In this document: one piece after another, positions 1-8,075 of the stretch | Layout: the number at the start of each line of letters is the position of its first letter | How positions within the stretch are numbered: position 1 is the first letter of the stretch | Assembly (NCBI RefSeq): GCF_040358985.1 | Contig: NZ_CP132932.1 | Location: 4,402,001 to 4,466,000, forward strand | Length of the DNA: 64,000 nt | DNA from: Tunturibacter empetritectus | Lineage (GTDB): Bacteria > Acidobacteriota > Terriglobia > Terriglobales > Acidobacteriaceae | Direction: 5' to 3' | Made by a program: the position numbers and the translations under genes | The notes under the pieces: model-generated | Database searches by the model: none | What the model saw: the letters and a program-made list of their open reading frames with translations, nothing else | What the model was told of the DNA's origin: nothing

Positions 1-55
1 TTTACCGATAAGTTCGCCGGGTGTAGCCGAACTGACGGCTGTTATCGTAGAGGCG

Positions 56-547
56 ATGACAAAGATGACAAAAAAGAAAGCAGCAACCGTGAACGCCATT
101 CAGCAGGCTGAACTGATTCTGAAACTGTATGAACTCCGGCGGGAGGCGGTCATGCGTGAAGCGCGCTCCTATGTAGGCGGCGATTTTCTACCCGCATCCG
201 CCAGCGAATTGATCCAGATCGTGAGTACAGGAGACAGGCGCAGTAGTTTTGTTCTTCAGGTGTATGGGTACTGGGAGATGGTCGCTGCTTTTGTAACTAG
301 CGGTGCCCTTGACGCCGAGTTGCTCTATAACACCTGCCCCGAGGTCTACTTCCAATACGCCAAAATTCAGACCTACCTGGCACAGTTCCGCGAAGAGATG
401 AACCTGCCCGAGTTCCTGATAAACGTCGAACAGCTTATCGAAGGATCACGCAAGGGCCGCAAGCGTCTCGAAGCCATGCAAAAGAACCTGGCAGCTATCG
501 CCGAAGCACGAAGCCGCCCTCCAATAAAGCCACGCGCAAAGAAATAA
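56..547 (+). CDS. conserved hypothetical protein (163 aa)
   Basis: The reading frame opens with ATG and is followed by a lysine-rich start (TKMTKKKAAT). The protein has no signal peptide and no membrane segment, so it is probably cytoplasmic. It is mostly helical in character and ends in a basic tail (RPPIKPRAKK). I do not recognise the family and assign no function. It stands alone: about 345 bases without a convincing gene separate it from the acyltransferase downstream. A second in-frame ATG three codons in is an alternative start. Base composition is somewhat less GC-rich than the housekeeping genes of the window. Confidence 0.65.
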   Translation: MTKMTKKKAATVNAIQQAELILKLYELRREAVMREARSYVGGDFLPASASELIQIVSTGDRRSSFVLQVYGYWEMVAAFVTSGALDAELLYNTCPEVYFQYAKIQTYLAQFREEMNLPEFLINVEQLIEGSRKGRKRLEAMQKNLAAIAEARSRPPIKPRAKK

Positions 548-892
548 CTCCCCACAAAAAACACTGCCCGCCAACGAAGAACCTTGTTGAAAACAACACC
601 CACAACGTTTATGCAAAGGCATTAGCACTTACCGGAAACAGCCCCTCTTGAAGTGTCCCGGAGAAACTTCCAAGCTGACGGTAGTAATGCTGAAGTGCCT
701 GACGAGTGACTCGCCGATTTGGCGTCAACGGAGAATGTCTATAGCTCAAATCCGAGAAATGCGTTCATCAGGACTATCGCGAGTGTCGAGACGTCGGCCT
801 GAGGCTCGGGCTTGTCGCACCTCAGCTGGATCTGGGCACAAATGCAGCGATGGCCGATGAGGCGGTGAGCGCACTATAGTAGAAGCAACATC
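548..892. other. intergenic stretch, no supported gene
   Basis: Short open frames occur on both strands (the longest about 70 codons at 648-860, plus strand), but none has a ribosome-binding site or recognisable protein features. No tRNA, strong hairpin or known repeat was found. The composition is more mixed than in neighbouring genes, which would fit decayed sequence. Confidence 0.5.
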
Positions 893-2092
893 ATGAATAG
901 CGTCTCAGATCTTTCCAGCGGTTCCCAGTCAAAAAATCATTACGAAGTCCTGGATGGCTTGCGCGGCGTCGCAGCACTCCTGGTCGTCGCCTTCCACATC
1001 CTGGAACCGAACGACCACGGCATCCGGTTCAACCAGATCATCAACCACGGTTATCTGGCCGTCGACTTCTTTTTCCTGCTCTCCGGCTTTGTAGTGGCCT
1101 ACGCCTACGACGACCGCTGGCCCCGCATGAGCCAATGGAACTTTTACAAGCGCCGCCTTATCCGTCTTCAGCCCATGATCGTTATGGGTAGCCTCATCGG
1201 CGCCGCGCTTTTCTACTTCCAACGAGGCTCTGCCTTTCCGCTCATTGCCACAACTCCATCGTGGAAGCTGCTCGCCGTCATGTTTTTCGGCTGCACGCTT
1301 CTTCCGCTGCCGACCCAATTCGATATCCGCGGCTGGGACGAGATGCATCCGCTCAATGGCCCCGCCTGGTCTCTCTTCTTCGAGTACATCGCCAATATCC
1401 TTTACGCTTGCTGGCTGCGCAAGCTCTCGACTCGTTGGTTAAGCCTGCTTACAGCACTTTCTGCCATTCTTCTCCTTCACATGCTGGTCACCGGGGAGGG
1501 CGACGCCATCGGAGGTTGGGCGCTCAACGGAGCGCAGCTTCACATAGGGTTTGCACGCTTGCTCTATCCCTTCCTTGCAGGCATGCTGCTCATGCGCTCG
1601 GGTAAGCGAATTCATGTACGCCATGGTTTCTATCTGTGCAGCCTGTTACTGGTCATTTGCTTTGCGCTGCCGCGCTTCGGTGGTCTTAACCATCTCTGGA
1701 TGAACGGCCTCTACGAAGCATTTTGCATTATCGCCGTCTTCCCGATTATCGTTGCCATTGGGGCCGGAAATCTGAAGGCCACCGTTGCTTCCAATCGGCT
1801 CTGCCGCACTCTGGGGGACATCTCCTACCCGCTTTACCTGACCCACTACCCCCTGATCTACCTCTACACCGCCTGGATTGGGCAAGGCGTGCACAGCCTG
1901 GGTCAGCGCGCTGCATGGGGCACTCTTCTCTGGTTTACAGCCGTGGCGATTGGGTATGCCTGCCTCAAACTTTACGACGAACCCGTCCGCGCATGGCTGA
2001 GCCGGCGTTTTCTTCAAAGTACTAGCCCTGGTGCAGCAGTCCACATTCCAGGTACCGACCCAGCATTCCCAGTTGATCCAGCACGCTTCTGA
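893..2092 (+). CDS. acyltransferase family 3 (OafA/YrhL-type) membrane protein
   Basis: A 399-residue integral membrane acyltransferase. Early in the protein YEVLDGLRGVAALLVVAFHI matches the family's LDGLRGxAALxVxxxH start, with the conserved histidine thought to be catalytic. DFFFLLSGFVVAY and FYKRRLIRLQP are the next two family hallmarks, and about ten hydrophobic segments follow to LGDISYPLYLTHYPLIYLY near residue 310-330. Such enzymes transfer acyl groups (often acetyl or succinyl) to sugars of exported polysaccharides or glycolipids. The acceptor cannot be told from sequence. The gene stands alone, so context does not narrow the substrate. Confidence 0.88.
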   Translation: MNSVSDLSSGSQSKNHYEVLDGLRGVAALLVVAFHILEPNDHGIRFNQIINHGYLAVDFFFLLSGFVVAYAYDDRWPRMSQWNFYKRRLIRLQPMIVMGSLIGAALFYFQRGSAFPLIATTPSWKLLAVMFFGCTLLPLPTQFDIRGWDEMHPLNGPAWSLFFEYIANILYACWLRKLSTRWLSLLTALSAILLLHMLVTGEGDAIGGWALNGAQLHIGFARLLYPFLAGMLLMRSGKRIHVRHGFYLCSLLLVICFALPRFGGLNHLWMNGLYEAFCIIAVFPIIVAIGAGNLKATVASNRLCRTLGDISYPLYLTHYPLIYLYTAWIGQGVHSLGQRAAWGTLLWFTAVAIGYACLKLYDEPVRAWLSRRFLQSTSPGAAVHIPGTDPAFPVDPARF

Positions 2093-2109
2093 ACTTGGAT
2101 GAGGCTTGA

Positions 2110-2236
2110 TGCAGCGCAAGCCTTGCATGCGCTGGGCCACTAGGATCATGCGATTGGGTCTTGGCAAGCCGCATTTGTTTGCTAAATCCAGGTGGGCACA
2201 GATCCTCGGTCGGCGATAACAAGACGAGTCACTCAT
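2110..2236 (-). pseudogene. possible remnant of an IS3-type transposase (OrfB N-terminal part)
   Basis: The minus-strand reading beginning MSDSSCYRRPRICAHL, then a KCGLPRPNRM stretch and VAQRMQGLRC, resembles the helix-turn-helix segment of IS3-family OrfB proteins (YGxPRI..L...G...xRV.RLM...GL). Only about 40 residues are similar. The frame then runs into the antisense of the acyltransferase gene, and no DDE catalytic region or terminal inverted repeats were found. The resemblance is by eye and could be chance. Confidence 0.3.
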
Positions 2237-2388
2237 CGAGGCGCGACATCAAACCTGTTTTGCAACTTCTGCTTTGACAGCAAATCGGATATTACCTAGC
2301 GATAGATTCGTCTACCCATAAAGTTTCGTACAGTCTCCAGCCGCACCCTCTCGACTCGTCTGTTACTCTTAAAACAGAGAAAGCTGTC

Positions 2389-2416
2389 GAAGCCCGGCCA
2401 TTCCAGGTCGGGCTTC
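2389..2416 (+). terminator. stem-loop, possible terminator
   Basis: GAAGCCCG pairs with CGGGCTTC (8 bp) around a 12-base loop, downstream of the acyltransferase and upstream of the TPR gene. No T-run follows, so Rho-independent termination is uncertain. Confidence 0.35.
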
Positions 2417-2502
2417 CGCACTTAAGAATCACAGAAGGTCCAGACCTAAAGTGTCGCGATCAAAGACTTTGCCTACTTACGGTAGGAGGGAAAATACCAC
2501 CG

Positions 2503-3891
2503 ATGCAGACCGCAAGCCACACCGGGTCGAAGCCGCTACGCCAGTCCCTCGGCCGTCCCTCCGTCATCCTGTCGCTGATACTTTCCACACTTCTCCTCGC
2601 GTCCATTCCGGCCCTTGCCCAACTCCCGGCAGGTGCCATCGACACCACCGCTCCCCCGAAAACCGCCGCACAAGACCCCGCCCGCGCTCAGGCCAACGAC
2701 GCCCTTGACAAGCGGGACTACCCCACCGCCCTCAAAATTCTCACCCCACTCGCTGACAAGAATCCTACCGACGCCCACCTCCTCTACGACCTGGCCTTCA
2801 CCCAGGACGCGCTCGCTGAAACTCCAGCCCAGACCACCGCCGCTGAGCAAACCTATCGGCGCGCCATCGCTGCCGACCCCGCCTACTTTGACCCCCATCT
2901 CGCCCTCGGCCTCCTCCTCGCTCGCGGCGGCCGGCTCACCGACGCCCACAACGAGCTTCAAAAAGCCATTACCCTCACCACCGATAACCCAGCCTTGAAA
3001 GGCCGCGCCTACCGCGCCCTCGCCCGCATCGATCAGTCCGTCAATCCCCCCGCCGCCAGCGATGAACTCCTCTCTGCCATCAAAATCACCCCCGAAACCC
3101 CAGGAGACATCCTCCTCTCCGGCGAGCTAGCCGAGGCCTCCGGCGACTCCACCGCCGCCGAACTAGCGTACCGTCGCCTCCTCGCCGTCGACCCGCAGAA
3201 TCACGACGCCACCGCCGCCCTCACCCATCTCCTCCTCCACCAGCAACAACCCGAAAAGGCCGAATCACTCCTGACTGCCGCCCTCGCCAAAGACCCCGAT
3301 AACCCCACCCTCAACGCCCAGCTCGCCAGCCTCTACGAGCAGCAGGGCAAGACCGCCCAGGCCATCCCCCTCGCCGCCAAACTCCACGCTGCACACCCCG
3401 AAGACTCCGCCATCACCCGCCTCCTCGCCCGTCTCTACAGCCGAAACCAGCAGTACGACCAGGCCGCGCCGCTCTACAACGGCCTCCTGACCCGATCCAC
3501 GCAGGATCCCACTCTCCTCGACGACAGCGCCGATGTTCAGATTCATCTCAAAAACTTCGCCGAGGCCGAAGCCCTCCTCAAACGTGCCCTCGCCCAGACC
3601 AGCGCCTTCCCCACCAAAGACGATCTTGCCCAGGCGGCCAGCCATCTCGCCTTCGCAGCGTCCGCAAACAACGACCCCACAACAACCTTGCAAGCTCTCG
3701 ATATTCGTGGTAAAGTGCAGCCACAGTCACCGTCGTCCCTGTTCCTCGCGGCAACTGCGCACGACAAGCTGCACCACACCAAACAGGCGACCGACCTGTA
3801 CAAACAGTTCCTCTCCGTGGCAAACGGCCAGTTTCCGGACGAGGAGTGGGAGGCCCGCCACCGCCTCCTCACCCTCGATCACATGAAGTAG
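2503..3891 (+). CDS. exported TPR-repeat protein (462 aa)
   Basis: The ATG at 2503 follows an AGGAGG-like site, though at a long spacing. Residues 1-40 form a signal peptide: a basic stretch, a long hydrophobic core (VILSLILSTLLLASIPALAQ) and an Ala-x-Ala-type cleavage site. After a short Pro/Ala linker the rest is a chain of tetratricopeptide repeats (about eight, rich in A, L and Y at repeat positions, e.g. ANDALDKRDYPTALKILTPL). TPR proteins act as protein-binding scaffolds, and this one should lie in the periplasm or outer-membrane space. Two exported proteins of unknown family follow closely (gaps of 22 and 19 bases), so the three probably form one operon. No enzymatic domain is visible. 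Confidence 0.85.
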   Translation: MQTASHTGSKPLRQSLGRPSVILSLILSTLLLASIPALAQLPAGAIDTTAPPKTAAQDPARAQANDALDKRDYPTALKILTPLADKNPTDAHLLYDLAFTQDALAETPAQTTAAEQTYRRAIAADPAYFDPHLALGLLLARGGRLTDAHNELQKAITLTTDNPALKGRAYRALARIDQSVNPPAASDELLSAIKITPETPGDILLSGELAEASGDSTAAELAYRRLLAVDPQNHDATAALTHLLLHQQQPEKAESLLTAALAKDPDNPTLNAQLASLYEQQGKTAQAIPLAAKLHAAHPEDSAITRLLARLYSRNQQYDQAAPLYNGLLTRSTQDPTLLDDSADVQIHLKNFAEAEALLKRALAQTSAFPTKDDLAQAASHLAFAASANNDPTTTLQALDIRGKVQPQSPSSLFLAATAHDKLHHTKQATDLYKQFLSVANGQFPDEEWEARHRLLTLDHMK

Positions 3892-3913
3892 GCAAGCGCT
3901 CCCTTCGAGGTGC

Positions 3914-4384
3914 GTGATGAAATCGATCCATCGTTTCGCTCTTCTTCTCTCCCTGCCGCTGCTTCTGTCCTCTCCAGCAACCGCCCGCGCCGCCTCCTTT
4001 GACGACAACCTTCCAACCGCCGAAGCTCTTGTCCAGCTCGAACTCCGCGCCCAGCAGGCCAACCCGCGCGACCAATGCTACCTCTACACCGAGCTCGTTC
4101 ACGTCATGACCGAGGTCGCAGGCAAGCAGATGCTCAACGGCGACGTCGATCAGGCCACCGCGACCCTCAAAAAGGTCAACGCCTACGCGAGGCTCATCCA
4201 CATGGACCTCGCCAGCAACTCCAAGCGCCTCAAGAACGCAGAAGAGTTGATGCATCACACCTCCTATCGCCTCGGCGAGTATCTCCATAAAGCCTCCAAT
4301 GAAGATCGCGACACCCTGCAGGCAACTCTCAAGCAGCTCGACCAGGTCCACGACGAACTTCTAGCTCAGGTCTTCAAACACTAG
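3914..4384 (+). CDS. exported helical hypothetical protein (156 aa)
   Basis: A signal peptide is clear: MMKSIHRF, then LLLSLPLLLSSPATARA. The mature part (about 130 residues) is predicted helical and charged, with heptad-like leucines and many Q, N, H and K residues, and no cysteine motif. I do not recognise the family. Its position between a TPR protein and another exported helical protein, all with short gaps, suggests a joint periplasmic role, possibly as a TPR client. This is inference. The start could be the second methionine. Confidence 0.7.
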   Translation: MMKSIHRFALLLSLPLLLSSPATARAASFDDNLPTAEALVQLELRAQQANPRDQCYLYTELVHVMTEVAGKQMLNGDVDQATATLKKVNAYARLIHMDLASNSKRLKNAEELMHHTSYRLGEYLHKASNEDRDTLQATLKQLDQVHDELLAQVFKH

Positions 4385-4403
4385 AATCAAACACCAGGAA
4401 CCG

Positions 4404-4940
4404 ATGCTCCGCAGACTCTCGCTCGTCCTTCTTCTGCTCTCGCTTGCTCCGTGCCTTCCCGCCCAGCGTACCGACGCCTCCCTCTCCGACGGCGAAGTCG
4501 AGCAACTCCGAGAGGTCGCTTACTATCCCAATGACCGCGTACTCCTCTTCATCAAGCTCCTCGACGCCCGCAATAAATCCATCCAGGATCTCTTCGCCAT
4601 TCCACGTAAACCCGGCCGCGCGCAGGACACCCACGATCTCCTCGAACAGTTCACCGCAATCGCAGACGAGCTGAACGACAACCTCGACGACTACGGCCCC
4701 CGTCACCGCGACATTCGCAAAGCCCTGCCTAAGCTGGTCGAAGCCACCGAGCGCTGGTCTTCCAACCTGAAGTCCCCACCCGACAACGAGACTTACAACG
4801 TCTCCCGCCGGCTCGCCCTTGAAGCTGTCCACGACCTCCACGATCAAGCCACCCAGCTTATCGACGAGCAGAAGGCCTGGTTCCTCGCCCACCCGCCCCC
4901 AAAAGAAAACAAGAACGCTCCTCTAGACCTTCCCCGATAG
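4404..4940 (+). CDS. exported helical hypothetical protein (178 aa)
   Basis: It begins MLRRLSLVLLLLSLAPCLPA, a signal peptide with a cysteine near the cleavage region (LAPC). That does not fit a standard lipobox well, so lipidation is possible but unproven. The mature part is helical and acidic, with a proline-rich C-terminus (AHPPPKENKNAPLDLPR). Like the preceding gene it has no recognised domain. The ORF lies 19 bases after its neighbour and is followed by copy 1 of the interspersed repeat, so it is probably the last gene of the three-gene exported-protein operon. Confidence 0.7.
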   Translation: MLRRLSLVLLLLSLAPCLPAQRTDASLSDGEVEQLREVAYYPNDRVLLFIKLLDARNKSIQDLFAIPRKPGRAQDTHDLLEQFTAIADELNDNLDDYGPRHRDIRKALPKLVEATERWSSNLKSPPDNETYNVSRRLALEAVHDLHDQATQLIDEQKAWFLAHPPPKENKNAPLDLPR

Positions 4941-4953
4941 CTTCGAAGAAGTT

Positions 4954-5130
4954 GTCCTGCCGGACGGGCCTCCTGCGCGGAGTGCGGGCGTTCGCACGCC
5001 TTTTTAAAGCTTCGCGTGATCCTCCCGTTGGTCGGAATCATCTTTATCGCGACCAACGGGAGCGCCAACCAAAGGGGTATACAAGTCACGAAGTGACCGC
5101 CCTCCGCGCAGGAGGCCCGTCCGGCAGGAC
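4954..5130. repeat. interspersed modular repeat, copy 1 (bounded by a 27-bp perfect inverted repeat)
   Basis: Positions 4954-4980 and 5104-5130 are perfect 27-bp inverted copies of each other. Inside lies a 13-bp hairpin (CTCCCGTTGGTCG at 5022 pairing with 5050-5062), then the conserved core GGTATACAAGTCACGAAGTG with CACCGCC-like continuation, then CCTCC-GCGCA-GGAGG (5101-5115), then CCCGTCCGGCAGGAC. The same blocks recur at 7041, 16763 and 36545. This is the only copy between genes in the same direction, and the only one with the full outer inverted repeat. Confidence 0.9.
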
Positions 5131-5204
5131 AGCCAAGCACGAACCATCCAACGCACCTCCTGCACAGCCTCACCTCTTATAAAATCGTCTTATAGCACCA
5201 AGAC

Positions 5205-5209
5205 AAGGA
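5205..5209 (+). promoter_or_regulatory. Shine-Dalgarno AAGGA that points to a CTG start
   Basis: AAGGA lies 7 bases before the CTG at 5217. The reading frame of the SprT-like protein has no ATG, GTG or TTG between its upstream stop (TAG, 5193-5195) and the TTG at 5763, so this site decides the start. Confidence 0.5.
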
Positions 5210-5216
5210 CGAAGCC

Positions 5217-6068
5217 CTGACCACCCCGAAGCATCCCGGCCCCTCCCCCCTGCGCCAATTCCTGCAGCTCTTCTCTTCGCCCTCGCCCACTCTCTTCGAC
5301 CACCTTCCAGCCCCACCACCCGCAGTCCCGATTCGTCCGCCCACCCTTCGCAAGCCCCGCGCCGCAAAATCCAAGTCCACCGCCTCCACCTCCCTCGTAG
5401 CCGTCTTCGAGGAGCAGTACCGCGAACTCCGTCCACGCGCCCCCATCCCCCCACTCGACATTCGCTTCCGCCGCTTCACCTCTCTCAACACCACCATCCG
5501 CCTGCGCGAAGGCCATCTCCACGTCCGTCTCTCCGACCTGCTCGAGTCCGCGCCCGACTCCATCCACCACGCCATCGCCCACATCCTCCTCGCCAAGCTC
5601 TACAAGAAGCCCATCGCGTCGGTTCACGCCGACCGCTACCGCCGCCACGTCTCCTCTGAGGCAATCTCCCGCCAGGCCGAGCACATCCGCCAGACCCGTG
5701 GCCGCAAACGCCTCTCCACCCCCTCCGGCCATCACTACGACCTCAACGAAGTCTTCGAATCTTTGAACATCCGTTTCTTCCACGGACTTCTCGGACGCCC
5801 CACCCTCACCTGGTCGGCTCACCACGCCCGCCGCATGCTGGGCCACTACGACGCCGCCCACAACACCATCGTCGTCAGCCGCGTCTTCGACCGTCCCGAC
5901 ACCCCGCGCTGCGCCATCGAGTACCTCCTCTATCACGAGATGCTCCATCTCAAACATCCCGTCCGCGTCAAGGCCGGCCGTCGCTGCGTCCACTCCCGCG
6001 AGTTCCAGGCAGAAGAGCGCCTCTTCCCCGAACTCGAAGCCGCCAAATCCTACCTCAAGCGCCTCTAA
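5217..6068 (+). CDS. SprT-like zinc metalloprotease, probable CTG start
   Basis: The C-terminal part contains IEYLLYHEMLHLKHP, an HExxH zinc site (HEMLH at about residues 240-244 when counted from 5217), in the setting typical of SprT-like proteins. The frame is open from 5196. The stretch before TTG 5763 reads as real protein (EEQYRELRPRAPIPPLDIRF, then TTIRLREGHLHVRLSDLLES, then IAHILLAKLYKKPI), so starting at TTG 5763 would cut off most of the protein. The only plausible start is CTG 5217, preceded by AAGGA, giving about 283 residues. Function is inferred from the fold: a cytoplasmic metalloprotease of unknown substrate. An alternative is an upstream frameshift hiding an ATG start. Confidence 0.75.
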   Translation: MTTPKHPGPSPLRQFLQLFSSPSPTLFDHLPAPPPAVPIRPPTLRKPRAAKSKSTASTSLVAVFEEQYRELRPRAPIPPLDIRFRRFTSLNTTIRLREGHLHVRLSDLLESAPDSIHHAIAHILLAKLYKKPIASVHADRYRRHVSSEAISRQAEHIRQTRGRKRLSTPSGHHYDLNEVFESLNIRFFHGLLGRPTLTWSAHHARRMLGHYDAAHNTIVVSRVFDRPDTPRCAIEYLLYHEMLHLKHPVRVKAGRRCVHSREFQAEERLFPELEAAKSYLKRL

Positions 6069-6295
6069 ACCCTTCCCCTGCAATCAGCGCAAACCAAAAT
6101 TTCATGCGCAGGCATAAAATCCCGTGCTACGATTCCGCAACGCAAATCCACCAGCGTTTCTTGCATCCAGAACTACGCATGAATCGTCGAACTTGGCCTT
6201 TACTGCCAATTCGACCAGTCGCACGGGCCTCGTCCTCCAGATATCTTTTCCGTCGGGCGAAAATCCAAATCACGAGAAAGAGCAGGTAGACCCCA

Positions 6296-7030
6296 ATGGA
6301 TCTCTCCAAACGAGCAGCAGCGGAGTTCTTCGGCACCTTCTGGCTTGTCTTCGGCGGCTGCGGCAGCGCCGTCCTCGCCGCGGCGTTCCCCAACCTGGGA
6401 ATCGGATTCGTCGGCGTATCCCTGGCCTTCGGTCTCACCGTCCTCACGATGGCCTTCGCCATCGGCCACGTCTCCGGCTGCCACCTGAACCCCGCCGTCT
6501 CCATCGGCCTGGTCGTCGGCAAACGCTTCGCACCCTCCGAACTGCTGCCCTACATCATTGCGCAAGTTCTCGGAGCCGTTGCCGGCTCCGGCGTCCTATA
6601 TCTCATCGCCAGCGGCAAACCTGGTTTCTCCCTCGCCGCCGGCTTCGCCTCCAACGGCTACGCCGACCACTCCCCCGGCGGCTACTCTCTCCTGGCCTGC
6701 TTCGTAGCCGAGGTCGTTCTCACCGCCTTCTTCCTTCTCGTCATCCTCGGCGCCACCGACGAGCGCGCCCCCAAAGGCTTCGCGCCAATCGCCATCGGCC
6801 TCTGCCTCACGCTGATCCACCTCATCAGCATTCCCGTCACCAACACCTCGGTGAACCCCGCCCGAAGCACCGGTCCCGCAATCTTCGTAGGAGGCTGGGC
6901 ACTCAGCCAGCTCTGGCTTTTCTGGGTAGCGCCAATCTTAGGTGCCGTCCTTGGCGGGCTTGTCTCCACAGCTTTCTTCGCCGCCCCGCAACCACCTATC
7001 CGCGAAGAGATGGCCCGCGACAAACCCTAG
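6296..7030 (+). CDS. aqpZ: aquaporin Z
   Basis: A 244-residue MIP-family channel. Both pore motifs are present: HLNPAVS (NPA at residues 65-67) and SVNPARS (NPA at 187-189, with the selectivity-filter arginine at 190). Six membrane segments fit around them. The selectivity region ([11 protein letters not shown]) and the length match AqpZ-type water channels rather than glycerol facilitators, which are usually longer and have NPARD. It lets water cross the inner membrane during osmotic change. It stands alone, facing lgt, with copy 2 of the interspersed repeat between the two 3' ends. Confidence 0.93.
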   Translation: MDLSKRAAAEFFGTFWLVFGGCGSAVLAAAFPNLGIGFVGVSLAFGLTVLTMAFAIGHVSGCHLNPAVSIGLVVGKRFAPSELLPYIIAQVLGAVAGSGVLYLIASGKPGFSLAAGFASNGYADHSPGGYSLLACFVAEVVLTAFFLLVILGATDERAPKGFAPIAIGLCLTLIHLISIPVTNTSVNPARSTGPAIFVGGWALSQLWLFWVAPILGAVLGGLVSTAFFAAPQPPIREEMARDKP

Positions 7031-7040
7031 ACGCGTCGGC

Positions 7041-7150
7041 TCCCGTTGGTCGGAATCAACTTCTCTTCCGACCAACGGGAGGACCACGCAAAGCGGTATA
7101 CAAGTCACGAAGTGACCGCCTCGCGCGCAGCGAGCCCGTCCGGCAGGACA
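7041..7150. repeat. interspersed modular repeat, copy 2
   Basis: A hairpin of TCCCGTTGGTCGGA (7041-7054) with TCCGACCAACGGGA (7067-7080) is followed by the core GGTATACAAGTCACGAAGTG, then CTCGC-GCGCA-GCGAG (7120-7134), then CCCGTCCGGCAGGAC. It lies between the convergent aqpZ and lgt genes, a place for a bidirectional terminator. The left outer arm of copy 1 is missing. Confidence 0.9.
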
Positions 7151-7157
7151 AGATCTC

Positions 7158-8009
7158 TTACGAAGTAACCTCAACCACCGGCGCCACTGCAACACTCCCT
7201 CGCCGCGTCACCAGCAGCACAATCAGCCCCACCACCACCGACCCCAGCGCAGCCACCTGCGCATTGCTCATCCCCCAGTAAAGCCGCGGATTCACCCGCA
7301 CAAACTCCACCAGGAATCGCGCGATCCCACTCAGAAAAAGATAAAGCCCCGTCATCCATCCTAGTGGCCTCGCCTTCTTCCCGAGCTGCCAAAGCAGCCA
7401 ACCCAGCGCCATCGCAAACAGAAACTCATACACTGGCGTAGGCTGCACCAGCGCATCCGGCGGAGTCGGCAACACCAGCGCATCCTTCGCCATGTGCACG
7501 CCCCAAGGCAGCGTCGTATTGATGCCGTAGTCTCCATCACCTGACGTCAAACACCCAATCCGCCCCACGCCATATCCAATCGCCGCTGCAGGAGCCGCCA
7601 GATCCAGCATGCGCACGGCGGCCTTCCCCCCGGCCAGCCCATCCGGCTTCTCCATCCTGCCCTGCCACATCAGCATCGCAATCCCGGCGAGCATCCCGCC
7701 AAACCAAGCAAACCCAGCCTGAAACCAATGCAGAAAATCCATCGCCACCGCAAACGGCCGATGCCATCCCGGCGCAATAATCTGCCGGTACGCCGCATAA
7801 AGATCAGCCGGATTCTGCAGCTCATGCCACGCCTTCGCGCCCAGCACCCCCGCGATCACGACGAAAGCCACGACGTTCAGTGCATCCGCATCCACACCAT
7901 TCCGGACAAAGTTTTTATGCAGCACCACCGTCGCCGCCACCGCCGCCAGCCACAACAACAACCCAAACGTACCCAGGTGAATCGGGCCAATATCGATATA
8001 GGGAAACAT
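7158..8009 (-). CDS. lgt: prolipoprotein diacylglyceryl transferase
   Basis: Lgt moves the diacylglyceryl group of phosphatidylglycerol onto the lipobox cysteine of prolipoproteins in the inner membrane, the first step of lipoprotein maturation. The 283-residue protein has about seven membrane segments. The family signature appears as GVGRIGCLTSGDGDYG near residue 150, a variant of GRxGNFxNGE with the key arginine kept. PTPVYEF and the C-terminal RFLVEFVRVNPRL are also typical. It is divergent from hpt with a 66-base gap to the hpt ATG, which probably holds both promoters. The gene is a single copy in this window. Confidence 0.93.
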   Translation of the reverse strand: MFPYIDIGPIHLGTFGLLLWLAAVAATVVLHKNFVRNGVDADALNVVAFVVIAGVLGAKAWHELQNPADLYAAYRQIIAPGWHRPFAVAMDFLHWFQAGFAWFGGMLAGIAMLMWQGRMEKPDGLAGGKAAVRMLDLAAPAAAIGYGVGRIGCLTSGDGDYGINTTLPWGVHMAKDALVLPTPPDALVQPTPVYEFLFAMALGWLLWQLGKKARPLGWMTGLYLFLSGIARFLVEFVRVNPRLYWGMSNAQVAALGSVVVGLIVLLVTRRGSVAVAPVVEVTS

Positions 8010-8075
8010 AATCCTCGCTCTATAAAAGTATAGCGGCCTTTGCCTCAGCCCCCTACTCGCGATAGCCTATCCCTT

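Noticed and set aside
6124-7281. A 385-codon plus-strand frame over aqpZ and the repeat
   Set aside because: It is extremely rich in Arg, Pro and His, lies in another frame of a clear aqpZ gene, and runs through repeat copy 2. It is a GC-rich shadow.
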